Positions 37,016 to 45,256 of a stretch of 64,000 nt of DNA are shown here, in pieces. The notes under the pieces were generated by a model. That model was not told the origin of the DNA. It saw only the letters and a list, made by a program, of their open reading frames with translations, and did not search any database. The DNA is from CAZODA01 sp964578485 (GTDB lineage: Bacteria; Bacteroidota; Bacteroidia; Bacteroidales; Marinilabiliaceae). The stretch is taken from NCBI GenBank assembly GCA_964578485.1, contig CAZODA010000003.1, positions 1 to 64,000 of the forward strand, written 5' to 3'. The translations under genes and the position numbers were made by a program. Every line of letters begins with the position of its first letter. Positions within the stretch are counted from its first letter, which is position 1.

Positions 37016-39760
37016 TCAATAAAATAACCAATCTACAACTCGTTCTTCTCCTTCTTCAACAATGCCGGCATCCCGTGGTATAATTTCCTGATTTCCTTCC
37101 ACAAAGCCTAAGAGGAGAACCAAGCCTTTTTCCATTTTAAATTTATGAGAGCCTGGTTCAAAATCATAAGTGTAAACATTAACGGGCCACATATCATCAA
37201 TACTCAGGGCATTGGCTATTTGTATATCGGCTTGTCCCCTAATATTAGCCAAAGCATTAGTCTCCAAGGTTGGAGGATCCAATATCGTATAACTATGACC
37301 ATTAAAATGACCAACAAGCAATTTTACTGAATCAGAAGTTGTAAACTCGATTTCACTTCCGTTTGTTATAAGCGATTCAGCGTTTAGGCGTAGGGTTGAT
37401 AAACCTTCCAATTCTGAACAAATTTTTGTTAGTTTGTTTACTCTGTCAGAAAACAAACGTTCACCAACTTTTAATTCAACTTTTTCAAAGTTGCCCTTGA
37501 TTGTAACACCAGTTGCCGGTCGCCATACAACATCAAGCGAATTTTCTCTATATAATTCTCCTTTCTTTTTTAAACTTGCTACATTTCGCACAAAATTATT
37601 GTATTCTTCTGTGTAATAAGGCAATAGGTCTTCCCAATGCTTGTTAGCACCATCCTTTCCTGTAATTGGGATACGACGCAAATCCGTTTGCATGCTATTA
37701 GCATAAAGGTAGGTTTCTGAAGTGCGTTTTGTAAGATTTTCATAATAAGACAAGCTCTTTTTTAAATGGGGAATAGCTTGTTCAAGATCAACTAAATCAT
37801 CCGAATATTTATATCGCAGAACATATATTGCCGCTTTCACCTTTTCAACAAATGAAAGAGAAAAATCTCTATAACAATAAATATCATTTTTAAGTCGCTC
37901 AAACTCCTCTTTATATTCTCCCTTTGGGGGCCGAACTTTTTCTATTGCTTTTACAGCATGTTTTGCATGCTGTTCCACTTCCATAATAATTTGTGGAGGT
38001 GTTTCACCTCTATGAGCCAAGCCCATCCATTCTTTTTCAGCCCAATCAATCAAAATTTCTTTGTCAGGACCACTTGATGTAATAAAGCTGGGATAGACAC
38101 GATATTTATAAGGGTTTACAAGTTGACTCATAAACATTCCCAACAATAAGGTTTGCCTATTTCCATCAGAAATACCAAAAGTTCTAAGCAGCTTAGGAGC
38201 AATTTCACCACTTTCTTCAAGAGCCATGAGAACATTCTTTCCATCTTTATTTCTTAAACCATATTCACGGGCGAGAGTCCTTCCCCAATAATGTTGTTCT
38301 TCCTTTCGTTCTCTATTCTTCTTCCAAGCATAACGTCCCCAAGCCTTATACCACATTATATCTCTATCTATTTGTAAAAGTCTCGGTTCAACCTTATCAG
38401 AAGAATAAGGCCAATCCCAGTAGGCAGCTTGAGGATAAAGATGTAGGCCATTTGCTCCTTGAATATCTTGCATTGCAAAAACACTCTTCTGAATAAAATC
38501 AGGTGAAGCATATCTGAAAGGTTCTAAGTTTGCTAATATATGGACATTTGAAATATGCACACTTCCAATAGAACTTAAGTCTTGATGTATGTCGGCCCAC
38601 AAATCTTGTGGAGCATAAGTGGTAAGTGATTCCCCATTATACTTATGAATTGTATATAAATTTTCATATATTTTTCGAGCCTCAGAGATTACCCTTCCTG
38701 CATCTGTATCATGACCTCTTAGAACTACAGGAGGTTCTTCATCAATTCCCAAGGCAGCAAGTCCATCTTTTACTCCCGGCAAAATCGTTTCGGTAAACCA
38801 GGCTATCTCATTTTCTATACCTGTCAAAGCCTCACCAAGTGTCACCATTAAACCAACATTTGGATACTTTTCAATAAATGCGGCAATTGATTTACGGGTA
38901 TAATCTGAGATCAAAGGACTAATAGCTCTGCTTCTATTTTGAGTTTCAATATTATGATATTCAGCAAAAGATTGTGAAACAATAATGTTATAAAACATCT
39001 GAATAATCCAGATTCCTCTTTTATTGGCTTCCTTAGTTATAAATTCAAAAATTTCTTGGTTTTTTATAAAGGTTTCTTCATCGACTTCTAAGGCGTAAGG
39101 ATAGTCATCAAGTTTAACAAGAGATGCAAAAGGGTGCCCATTCCATAGATATAAAGAGTTAAAACGCTGCCTTGCCAGCATATCAAGATAATCTATCCAA
39201 AAATCTTTATCATAAAACCAGGGAAATAACTCAGGAGTATAAGGATATTCATAAACACGACGTCCGGGTAAATACTCAGTTTTTTGCAAACCAATGCAAG
39301 TACCTCTCATAAGCATATCGGGATGTTCAACTTTCTCTTGCAAGATCTCAAAATAACCTTTGTGTCTAAGTTGTTCCCTTAGTTCCATACAAGCATATAT
39401 GACCCCATTACCATCATTCCCGGCAAGCAATACAGATTTTCCATTTCCCTTTATAATGAAGCCTTCCGGCAAAAGTGTATCAGGCAAGTTGAAATCTAAA
39501 TATTCTGCAAATTTCCGGATTTCTTCATCTTGCAATAAGCCCAGTACTAAATCAGCTTCTAAGATATTGTCAACACAAGTAATTTTATAATTCTGACTGA
39601 TCAATTCTTGTTTTAGGCTTTCAACACCATAGGAGAGTCTGACATTATCTTCACCACTAACATATAGACTCACTTCTTTATCAGGATTACAAGAAAAAAA
39701 TCCAAAAAACAACAGTAAAAGAAAGGGAGAAGTTATGAAATAACGAAAGTTAACTAACAT
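37016..39760 (-). CDS. Lipoprotein with GH20/GH67-like N-domain and TIM-barrel; unassigned candidate glycosidase
   Basis: No confident family. Signal peptide ends GFFSC (Cys24). Residues 30-140 look like the alpha/beta N-terminal domain found before GH20, GH67 and GH115 barrels (LSYGVESLKQELISQ, EGFIIKGNGKSVLLAGNDGNGVIYACMELREQL). A barrel-like region follows (MLMRGTCIGLQKTEY, FWIDYLDMLARQRFNSLYLWNGHPFASL, NKRGIWIIQMFYNI, VGLMVTLGEALTG, PPVVLRGHDTDAG, INIHIL-type strands to about 480), then a helical domain (about 490-720) and a C-terminal beta-domain. At 914 residues it is about the size of GH115 alpha-glucuronidases, so an exo-uronidase role would suit an RG substrate, but this is inference only. 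It is the first gene of the operon, directly behind the LacI-type operator and promoter. Confidence 0.6.
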   Translation of the reverse strand: MLVNFRYFITSPFLLLLFFGFFSCNPDKEVSLYVSGEDNVRLSYGVESLKQELISQNYKITCVDNILEADLVLGLLQDEEIRKFAEYLDFNLPDTLLPEGFIIKGNGKSVLLAGNDGNGVIYACMELREQLRHKGYFEILQEKVEHPDMLMRGTCIGLQKTEYLPGRRVYEYPYTPELFPWFYDKDFWIDYLDMLARQRFNSLYLWNGHPFASLVKLDDYPYALEVDEETFIKNQEIFEFITKEANKRGIWIIQMFYNIIVSQSFAEYHNIETQNRSRAISPLISDYTRKSIAAFIEKYPNVGLMVTLGEALTGIENEIAWFTETILPGVKDGLAALGIDEEPPVVLRGHDTDAGRVISEARKIYENLYTIHKYNGESLTTYAPQDLWADIHQDLSSIGSVHISNVHILANLEPFRYASPDFIQKSVFAMQDIQGANGLHLYPQAAYWDWPYSSDKVEPRLLQIDRDIMWYKAWGRYAWKKNRERKEEQHYWGRTLAREYGLRNKDGKNVLMALEESGEIAPKLLRTFGISDGNRQTLLLGMFMSQLVNPYKYRVYPSFITSSGPDKEILIDWAEKEWMGLAHRGETPPQIIMEVEQHAKHAVKAIEKVRPPKGEYKEEFERLKNDIYCYRDFSLSFVEKVKAAIYVLRYKYSDDLVDLEQAIPHLKKSLSYYENLTKRTSETYLYANSMQTDLRRIPITGKDGANKHWEDLLPYYTEEYNNFVRNVASLKKKGELYRENSLDVVWRPATGVTIKGNFEKVELKVGERLFSDRVNKLTKICSELEGLSTLRLNAESLITNGSEIEFTTSDSVKLLVGHFNGHSYTILDPPTLETNALANIRGQADIQIANALSIDDMWPVNVYTYDFEPGSHKFKMEKGLVLLLGFVEGNQEIIPRDAGIVEEGEERVVDWLFY

Positions 39761-39792
39761 AGTTTATTATTAATTAGCAATATTAAACACTA

Positions 39793-39806
39793 TGTAAACG
39801 TTTACA
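39793..39806 (-). promoter_or_regulatory. Perfect palindromic LacI-type operator at the glycosidase operon promoter
   Basis: tgtaaacgtttaca is a perfect 14-bp palindrome with the central CG and TG..CA ends typical of LacI/GalR-family operators. It overlaps the last two bases of the -7 box and would cover the transcription start. This arrangement predicts repression by a LacI-family protein. No such gene lies in the window. Confidence 0.75.
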
Positions 39807-39836
39807 AATTTAAGTAAAGATATAAATAAAAACAAA
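39805..39836 (-). promoter_or_regulatory. Consensus Bacteroidota promoter of the five-gene glycosidase operon
   Basis: On the minus strand TTTG (plus-strand caaa at 39833-39836) is followed after exactly 20 nt by TAAATTTG (plus-strand caaattta at 39805-39812), an exact match to TTTG-N19-21-TAnnTTTG. The expected transcript start is near 39798, giving a leader of about 40 nt to the ATG at 39760. The LacI-type operator abuts the -7 element. Confidence 0.75.
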
Positions 39837-40079
39837 CAAACAGTCGCTAAGACAAGCTAAAAAAAGTACAAAACATATAGGCTAAGACGCTTGATTGGCT
39901 ATATAAATGTTAAAATTTTCAAACAATCAACTGATTTATATATCAATGATGGAAACTGAAAAGTTGAATAAAATAAAATTAGTCAAAAATTTGCTTTGAA
40001 TAGTTAATATTTGTAATCTTGTATGTTAATTAAATGTTCTGATCAATGATTAAAGTGCGAATAGCATTTTTTTTTAATC

Positions 40080-40115
40080 TTTACATGTTAACGTTATCAT
40101 ATAATTAGCTTTTTG
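40080..40115 (+). promoter_or_regulatory. Weak candidate promoter of the plus-strand susC
   Basis: TTTA at 40080-40083 and TAGCTTTT at 40106-40113 are near matches to the -33 and -7 elements, with 22-nt spacing. The second LacI-type operator lies between them. The leader would be roughly 35 nt. Neither box is exact. Confidence 0.3.
40086..40099 (+). promoter_or_regulatory. Second, imperfect LacI-type operator upstream of susC
   Basis: tgttaacgttatca keeps the TG..AACGTT..CA core of the palindrome at 39793-39806, with one mismatched pair between the arms. It is 56-69 bp upstream of the susC ATG. With the first operator 290 bp away, one repressor could control both divergent transcripts, possibly by looping. 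Confidence 0.6.
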
Positions 40116-40154
40116 TTAAATATGTACAAAATTTAAACTAATAATTATTTTCTT

Positions 40155-43151
40155 ATGAAGAAGCTGTTTTTAACTATCATTACTCTTATTTTGTTGCCTT
40201 TAGCTTCATTGGCACAAATCACGGTAGAAGGTAATGTAAAAGACGAATTTAATGATCCTATTCCGGGTCTCAATGTTTATGTAAAGGACACAACTCTGGG
40301 GACCATTACAGATTTACATGGAAATTATTCTCTGGCTAATGTACCATCAAATAGCATTCTTGTTTTCTCCTCTATTGGATTAATAACAGAAGAAGTTCAG
40401 GTAGAAGGAAGAACAAGTATTGACATGGTCATATATGAAGACATTTCCAGATTGGATGAAGTAATTGTTATAGGTTATGGTACTGTTCGTAAGCGGGATC
40501 TGACTGGTTCTGTAGCTTCGGTAAGCGCAGAAGAAATCGAGAGGGTTCCGACATTTAGTCCTTTGGAAGCTATTCAGGGTCATGTACCGGGTATGGATAT
40601 CACCAAGAGTTCGGGGCAGGCAGGGTCGGGAGTCGATATCCTTATCAGGGGAAACCGTTCTATTCATGGCTCAAATTCCCCATTATTTATAATTGACGGG
40701 ATACAAGGCGGCAGTTATTCAGATTTGAATCCCAACGACATTGCTTCCATTGAGGTATTGAAGGATGCCTCATCAACTGCTATATACGGATCACAAGGGG
40801 CAAATGGAGTTGTTATTATTACTACCAAACAGGGTAAGGAAGGTAAAACCAAGGTATCTTACGACGGATATATTGGATTAAATGGTTATGCCGACTACCC
40901 AAAACCTCGAATTGGTGATGATTACATTCAGTTGCGTCGTGATGCTTATCAAACATCAGGTTTCTGGGATGGTCCCGGCGATGATTCCGGACTGTTCAGT
41001 GACAGGGAATGGAATGCTGTACAGAATGGTTTGTGGGTTGACTGGGTAGATGAATTAATGCAAACCGGTATTCAGGAGAGCCATACGGTATCTGTAGCAG
41101 GGGGCAGTGAAAGAAGCACTTCATTCATTTCATTCAGTTATTTTAACGAAGAAGGAATGATTCCCAACGATCAGGCCACTCGTTATACTGTTCGTACTAA
41201 TTTAGATTATAAAGTCAATGACTGGATTAATACAGGTATCAGAACCCAGGTTGCTTACTGGGAAATCGATCGAAGAAATGACAATGCCTTAAGTAAAGCG
41301 GCGACAGCTCTTCCGCTGGGGGTTCCTTACGACGAAGAGGGCAATATCAATCGTTTTCCATTAGAGGGCTATAGCACTTTCAGGAGTCCCTTAACCGATG
41401 ATCGTCCGAGTACTACTGAAAACAACACGATCAGGGTCAATACTAATCTAAATGGATATGTTGAATTAACACCCTTTGAAGGATTTTCGGCTCGCAGTAA
41501 TGTGGGAGCGACTTTAAGATATAACAGACAGGGAATTTACAACGATGCCACTTCTATCAGGCAGGAGAATTCCAACATTAATGAAGCTTCGGTAAGTTCT
41601 TCCAATACAAGGTTCTTTACTTGGGATAACATTTTGACCTACCGTAGAATGATCAACAGGCACAGATTTACTGTAACAGCATTTTCGAGTTATACCAATT
41701 CGGAAACTGACAATGTATATGCATTAGGCGTTAATCAGTTATTAGCAGCTCAATCGTTTTATAACTTAGCAGCTAGCGATGCCGAATCTCGAAGCATTTC
41801 ATCGGGCTATGTAATGACCCGTACCTTTTCACTTGGTGGAAGGATTGAATATGCTTATGACGACCGATATTTATTAACCATAAGTAATCGTTGGGATGGT
41901 GCATCAAGACTGGCGCCTGGAAACAAGTGGGCTTCTTTCCCCTCAATAGCCGGTGCTTGGAACATCAATGAAGAAATTTTCATGGATGATCTTCCAACTA
42001 TCAGTCAGCTAAAATTACGCGTTAGCTGGGGTGTATCCGGAAACTCAGGAATTGATCCATATGGAACCCAAAGTTTAATTCACAATGTACCCTTTGGTTT
42101 TCAGGAAATAGGTTCACCTGCATATAATTTCAGTAATCGTGTTGGAAACGCATCACTTGGATGGGAAGAATCAGCTACTATTAACTATGGCTTGGATATT
42201 GGCGTTCTCAACAATCGCCTCAGCGCCAATGTTGACGTATATTCAACCAAAACAACCAATATTTTACAGTTAAGGGGATTGGCAAGTTCTTCGGGTGTTA
42301 TAGAAACCTATCAGAATATCGGTGAAACCGAAAACAAAGGTGTGGAACTCAGCATTAGGAGTCGCAATATCCAAACAAAAAACTTCAAATGGACCACTAA
42401 TTTGTCATTCACCTCGAACAGGGAGAAAATCACCGCCTTAGTTGATAATCAAGATTTGATTCGCAACGAACGGGATGTATTACTAATTGGGTATCCCATT
42501 GATTCCTACTATACCTACAAAACAGATGGAATATGGCAGTTAGGAGAAGAAGAAGAAGCTGCTAAATATAGTTTTGGTGGGACTCCATTTAAACCGGGTG
42601 ATATTAAGGTATTGAGTCTTTCTGACGGTTATGAAATTTCGCCTGAAGAAGATAGAAGCTATATTGGAGATTCTACTCCAGACTGGTTTGCAGGTATGCA
42701 AAACATTATTGCGTACAAAAACTTCGATTTAAATGTTTATATGTTTGCCCGATGGGGTCAAACCGTTTATGCTGAATTTGTTGGCCGTTATAATCCGGGA
42801 GGTGATATGAACGGACCTTCTTTTATCGATTATTGGACACCGGATAATCCCAGCAATGATTTTCCGAGACCTGAAAGAGGAAAACGACTTTTTGACTATC
42901 CCGGATATCAAGCATTGAGTTTTGTTGACGGATCATTTTTTAAGATTAAAACCGTCTCTTTGGGTTATACTTTACCAAAATCGCTTACTCAAAGGGCCTA
43001 TATAGACAGGGTTAGGTTCTATGTCACAGCCAACAATTTATTTACCTTTGCCAACAGTCATTTAATGAAGCATTATGATCCTGAAAGGGGTGGATCAGAA
43101 ACTTCTCCTTTAACCAAGCAATATGTGTTTGGATTAAATATTGATTTCTAA
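40155..43151 (+). CDS. SusC/RagA-family TonB-dependent outer-membrane transporter (plus-strand pair)
   Basis: Canonical SusC. The signal peptide (MKKLFLTIITLILLPLASLA) is followed by the carboxypeptidase-regulatory-like domain (VEGNVKDEFNDPIPGLNVYVKDT), the TonB-region motif DEVIVIGYGTVRKRDLTGSV, the plug (ILIRGNRSIHGSNSPLFIIDGI; IEVLKDASSTAIYGSQGANGVVIITT) and the barrel ending KQYVFGLNIDF. At 998 residues it is typical. It is divergent from the glycosidase operon and shares a regulatory region with LacI-type operators, so it probably imports the oligosaccharides those enzymes process. Its sequence looks a little richer in GC than the minus-strand genes. Confidence 0.95.
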   Translation: MKKLFLTIITLILLPLASLAQITVEGNVKDEFNDPIPGLNVYVKDTTLGTITDLHGNYSLANVPSNSILVFSSIGLITEEVQVEGRTSIDMVIYEDISRLDEVIVIGYGTVRKRDLTGSVASVSAEEIERVPTFSPLEAIQGHVPGMDITKSSGQAGSGVDILIRGNRSIHGSNSPLFIIDGIQGGSYSDLNPNDIASIEVLKDASSTAIYGSQGANGVVIITTKQGKEGKTKVSYDGYIGLNGYADYPKPRIGDDYIQLRRDAYQTSGFWDGPGDDSGLFSDREWNAVQNGLWVDWVDELMQTGIQESHTVSVAGGSERSTSFISFSYFNEEGMIPNDQATRYTVRTNLDYKVNDWINTGIRTQVAYWEIDRRNDNALSKAATALPLGVPYDEEGNINRFPLEGYSTFRSPLTDDRPSTTENNTIRVNTNLNGYVELTPFEGFSARSNVGATLRYNRQGIYNDATSIRQENSNINEASVSSSNTRFFTWDNILTYRRMINRHRFTVTAFSSYTNSETDNVYALGVNQLLAAQSFYNLAASDAESRSISSGYVMTRTFSLGGRIEYAYDDRYLLTISNRWDGASRLAPGNKWASFPSIAGAWNINEEIFMDDLPTISQLKLRVSWGVSGNSGIDPYGTQSLIHNVPFGFQEIGSPAYNFSNRVGNASLGWEESATINYGLDIGVLNNRLSANVDVYSTKTTNILQLRGLASSSGVIETYQNIGETENKGVELSIRSRNIQTKNFKWTTNLSFTSNREKITALVDNQDLIRNERDVLLIGYPIDSYYTYKTDGIWQLGEEEEAAKYSFGGTPFKPGDIKVLSLSDGYEISPEEDRSYIGDSTPDWFAGMQNIIAYKNFDLNVYMFARWGQTVYAEFVGRYNPGGDMNGPSFIDYWTPDNPSNDFPRPERGKRLFDYPGYQALSFVDGSFFKIKTVSLGYTLPKSLTQRAYIDRVRFYVTANNLFTFANSHLMKHYDPERGGSETSPLTKQYVFGLNIDF

Positions 43152-43172
43152 TTCAGAAAATTATAAAATAAT

Positions 43173-44963
43173 ATGAAAAAATTATCAAATATATTCATGC
43201 CTGGTGCACTGCTATTGCTTGTATTAGCATTCACGTCATGTGATCTAGATGAAATAAATCCATCAGGCAGTACAGCTGATGCAATTTGGGGTACACCTGA
43301 AGGGTTTGAGACCCTTGTAAATGGTGCATACTATAATGTAAGAGAACAGTTCTACGGAAGGACTGACATTGTTTTCTTTGCTGAAATGGGATCAGATCTA
43401 TGGATAAATGGCTGGAACCGCGACTGGTTTCACCAGGTATCAAAATATGATGGGATGGATGCTACACGTGGACAAATTAATAATTTCTGGACTCGTTTTT
43501 ATAATCCCATCAATATGTGTAATGCTGGTCTTGGGCGCATTGACGATGCAGGGATTCCCACAGTAGCTCATAGAAACACACGTGAAGGGGAATTACGCTT
43601 TTTACGTGCCTATTATTACTGGCACATTGTGGAAACTTTTGGAGGTGTAGATCTTCGCACTACCGAAACCAAGGAACCTGTACTAACTGTACAAAGGAGT
43701 TCTGTTCATGATTTCTACGACCTGATCATCAACGATCTGGAGCGAGCAGAAGATATTCTTCCGGTTGTCAATACAGAATATGGACGGGCAACTAAAGCTT
43801 CTGCAATGGGTCTGCTTGCAAGAATGTATCTTTCTTATGCTTCCTACTTAGAATACCACGAAAAAAACAGTGCCGAGGCCAAATCTTATTTCACACTTGC
43901 CAAACAAAAAGCTGTTGAAATAATTGAGAGTCAGGGTGAGTTGGGTATCAAACTTTACGATACCTTTGAGGAATTATTCAAACCGAGCAACAACAAAAAC
44001 AACCAAGAGGCAATGTTTGTGATCACCCATTCGCTAAACTCTGCTTTAAGAGCCGGGTCTTACAATCATCTCCATCAATATTTCAACCCTAAATATCAGG
44101 ATCAGCCGGGTATGGTGTTAGATTTCCAACATGGATATGCCGACCAAGACCGAGTGATGCCAACCAGATACCTGTTAGAATTGTTTAATGAAGAAATTGA
44201 TGCCCGTTACTACGCAAGTTTTCGTGAGGTATGGTACCGAAATGATGCAGAAGCAACGCCAAGAAATCAATACAACAAATGGCAAGAAATGCACGTGCAA
44301 CGTTTTGGCAAGCCCACTGCATGGGAAGGCACTCCTTTTGTGGAAATTGGCGACACAGCATTGTATGTTACCAAAAAAGTAATTGCAGACAAAGCCACTC
44401 GCAGATATCCGGTACTCGACATCAACGATATTTACGACGAAGATGGATCAGTATCGGAAAAAACCGAAATAAGTGGTTATCGCATGTGGCCTGCCTTAAT
44501 CAAATATCAGGATCCTGACAGGGAAACCCCCACTACCAGAGATGGTTTCAAGGATGTGATTGTGATGCGTTTGGCTGAAATGTACTTAATCGCAGCTGAA
44601 GCAGAACTTTATCTGGGCAACACCGAATCTGCTGCAAATTATATTAATGTTCTTAGAGAAAGGGCTGCTGTTCCGGGAAGAGTAGCAGAAATGAAAGTTG
44701 TGGCCAGCGATATTAACTTCCAGTTTATTATGGATGAGCGTGCGCGAGAGCTGTGCGGTGAGCATTTAAGGTGGTTTGATTTAAAACGTTGGAAAAAAAT
44801 AGAGGATGTTGTTGGTCCGGGAAAAGCTAATCCTGACATTATCCACTTTGATCCAAACAAACATTATCTGAGACCCATTCCGGTTCAATTCTTGGATGCC
44901 ATTCTCAATCGTGATGAATTTGGACAAAATCCCGGTTATGATGTAGGTGGTGACGATCAATAA
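43173..44963 (+). CDS. SusD/RagB-family outer-membrane lipoprotein (plus-strand pair)
   Basis: Glycan-binding partner of the SusC 21 bp upstream. Signal peptide ends AFTSC (Cys23). The SusD signatures are clear: DEINPSGSTADAIWGTPEGFETLVNGAYYNVRE at the N-terminus, RAYYYWHIVETFGGVDLRT, KASAMGLLARMYLSYASYL and the C-terminal RARELCGEHLRWFDLKRWKKIED. Length 596 is normal. It ends the plus-strand operon and is followed within about 30 bp by a strong terminator. Confidence 0.95.
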   Translation: MKKLSNIFMPGALLLLVLAFTSCDLDEINPSGSTADAIWGTPEGFETLVNGAYYNVREQFYGRTDIVFFAEMGSDLWINGWNRDWFHQVSKYDGMDATRGQINNFWTRFYNPINMCNAGLGRIDDAGIPTVAHRNTREGELRFLRAYYYWHIVETFGGVDLRTTETKEPVLTVQRSSVHDFYDLIINDLERAEDILPVVNTEYGRATKASAMGLLARMYLSYASYLEYHEKNSAEAKSYFTLAKQKAVEIIESQGELGIKLYDTFEELFKPSNNKNNQEAMFVITHSLNSALRAGSYNHLHQYFNPKYQDQPGMVLDFQHGYADQDRVMPTRYLLELFNEEIDARYYASFREVWYRNDAEATPRNQYNKWQEMHVQRFGKPTAWEGTPFVEIGDTALYVTKKVIADKATRRYPVLDINDIYDEDGSVSEKTEISGYRMWPALIKYQDPDRETPTTRDGFKDVIVMRLAEMYLIAAEAELYLGNTESAANYINVLRERAAVPGRVAEMKVVASDINFQFIMDERARELCGEHLRWFDLKRWKKIEDVVGPGKANPDIIHFDPNKHYLRPIPVQFLDAILNRDEFGQNPGYDVGGDDQ

Positions 44964-44995
44964 TCTTCATAATCATATACATGATCAAATCAACT

Positions 44996-45024
44996 AAAAG
45001 GCTGCTCCAAAGGGGCAGCCTTTT
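44996..45024 (+). terminator. Intrinsic terminator after the plus-strand susD
   Basis: A GC-rich stem (aaaaggctgctcc / ggggcagcctttt, with one G-T pair) and a 3-nt loop are followed by six T. It lies about 33 bp past the susD stop. Confidence 0.85.
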
Positions 45025-45184
45025 TTATTCTATTTTTCTTGAGTTTCAAAATAAGCTGATCCTGATATAGGATAAAAAAATGCTTAACCAGGGCTAAATA
45101 CTGAAATAAATAATTTCCTTATTGCCTTGTAAATTTGGCACGAATGGTTATTAATTATAAATAACAACGATACTGTTAATTATC

Positions 45185-45226
45185 AAAATGAGTAGATAGG
45201 GGCTAATCCACCTATCTACTCATTTT
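45185..45226 (-). terminator. 16-bp perfect inverted repeat downstream of the GH95 operon
   Basis: aaaatgagtagatagg (45185-45200) and cctatctactcatttt (45211-45226) are exact reverse complements around a 10-nt loop. The hairpin lies about 30 bp past the GH95 stop on the minus strand and ends in ATTTTGAT. It can also be read on the plus strand, so it may be bidirectional. Confidence 0.65.
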
Positions 45227-45256
45227 CATTGTATCTTTACATCTTTATATTTATTG

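Noticed and set aside
45134..45150. Sigma-54-like element (TTTGGCACG followed by TTAT)
   Set aside because: The -12 half does not match TTGC and no gene follows on that strand.
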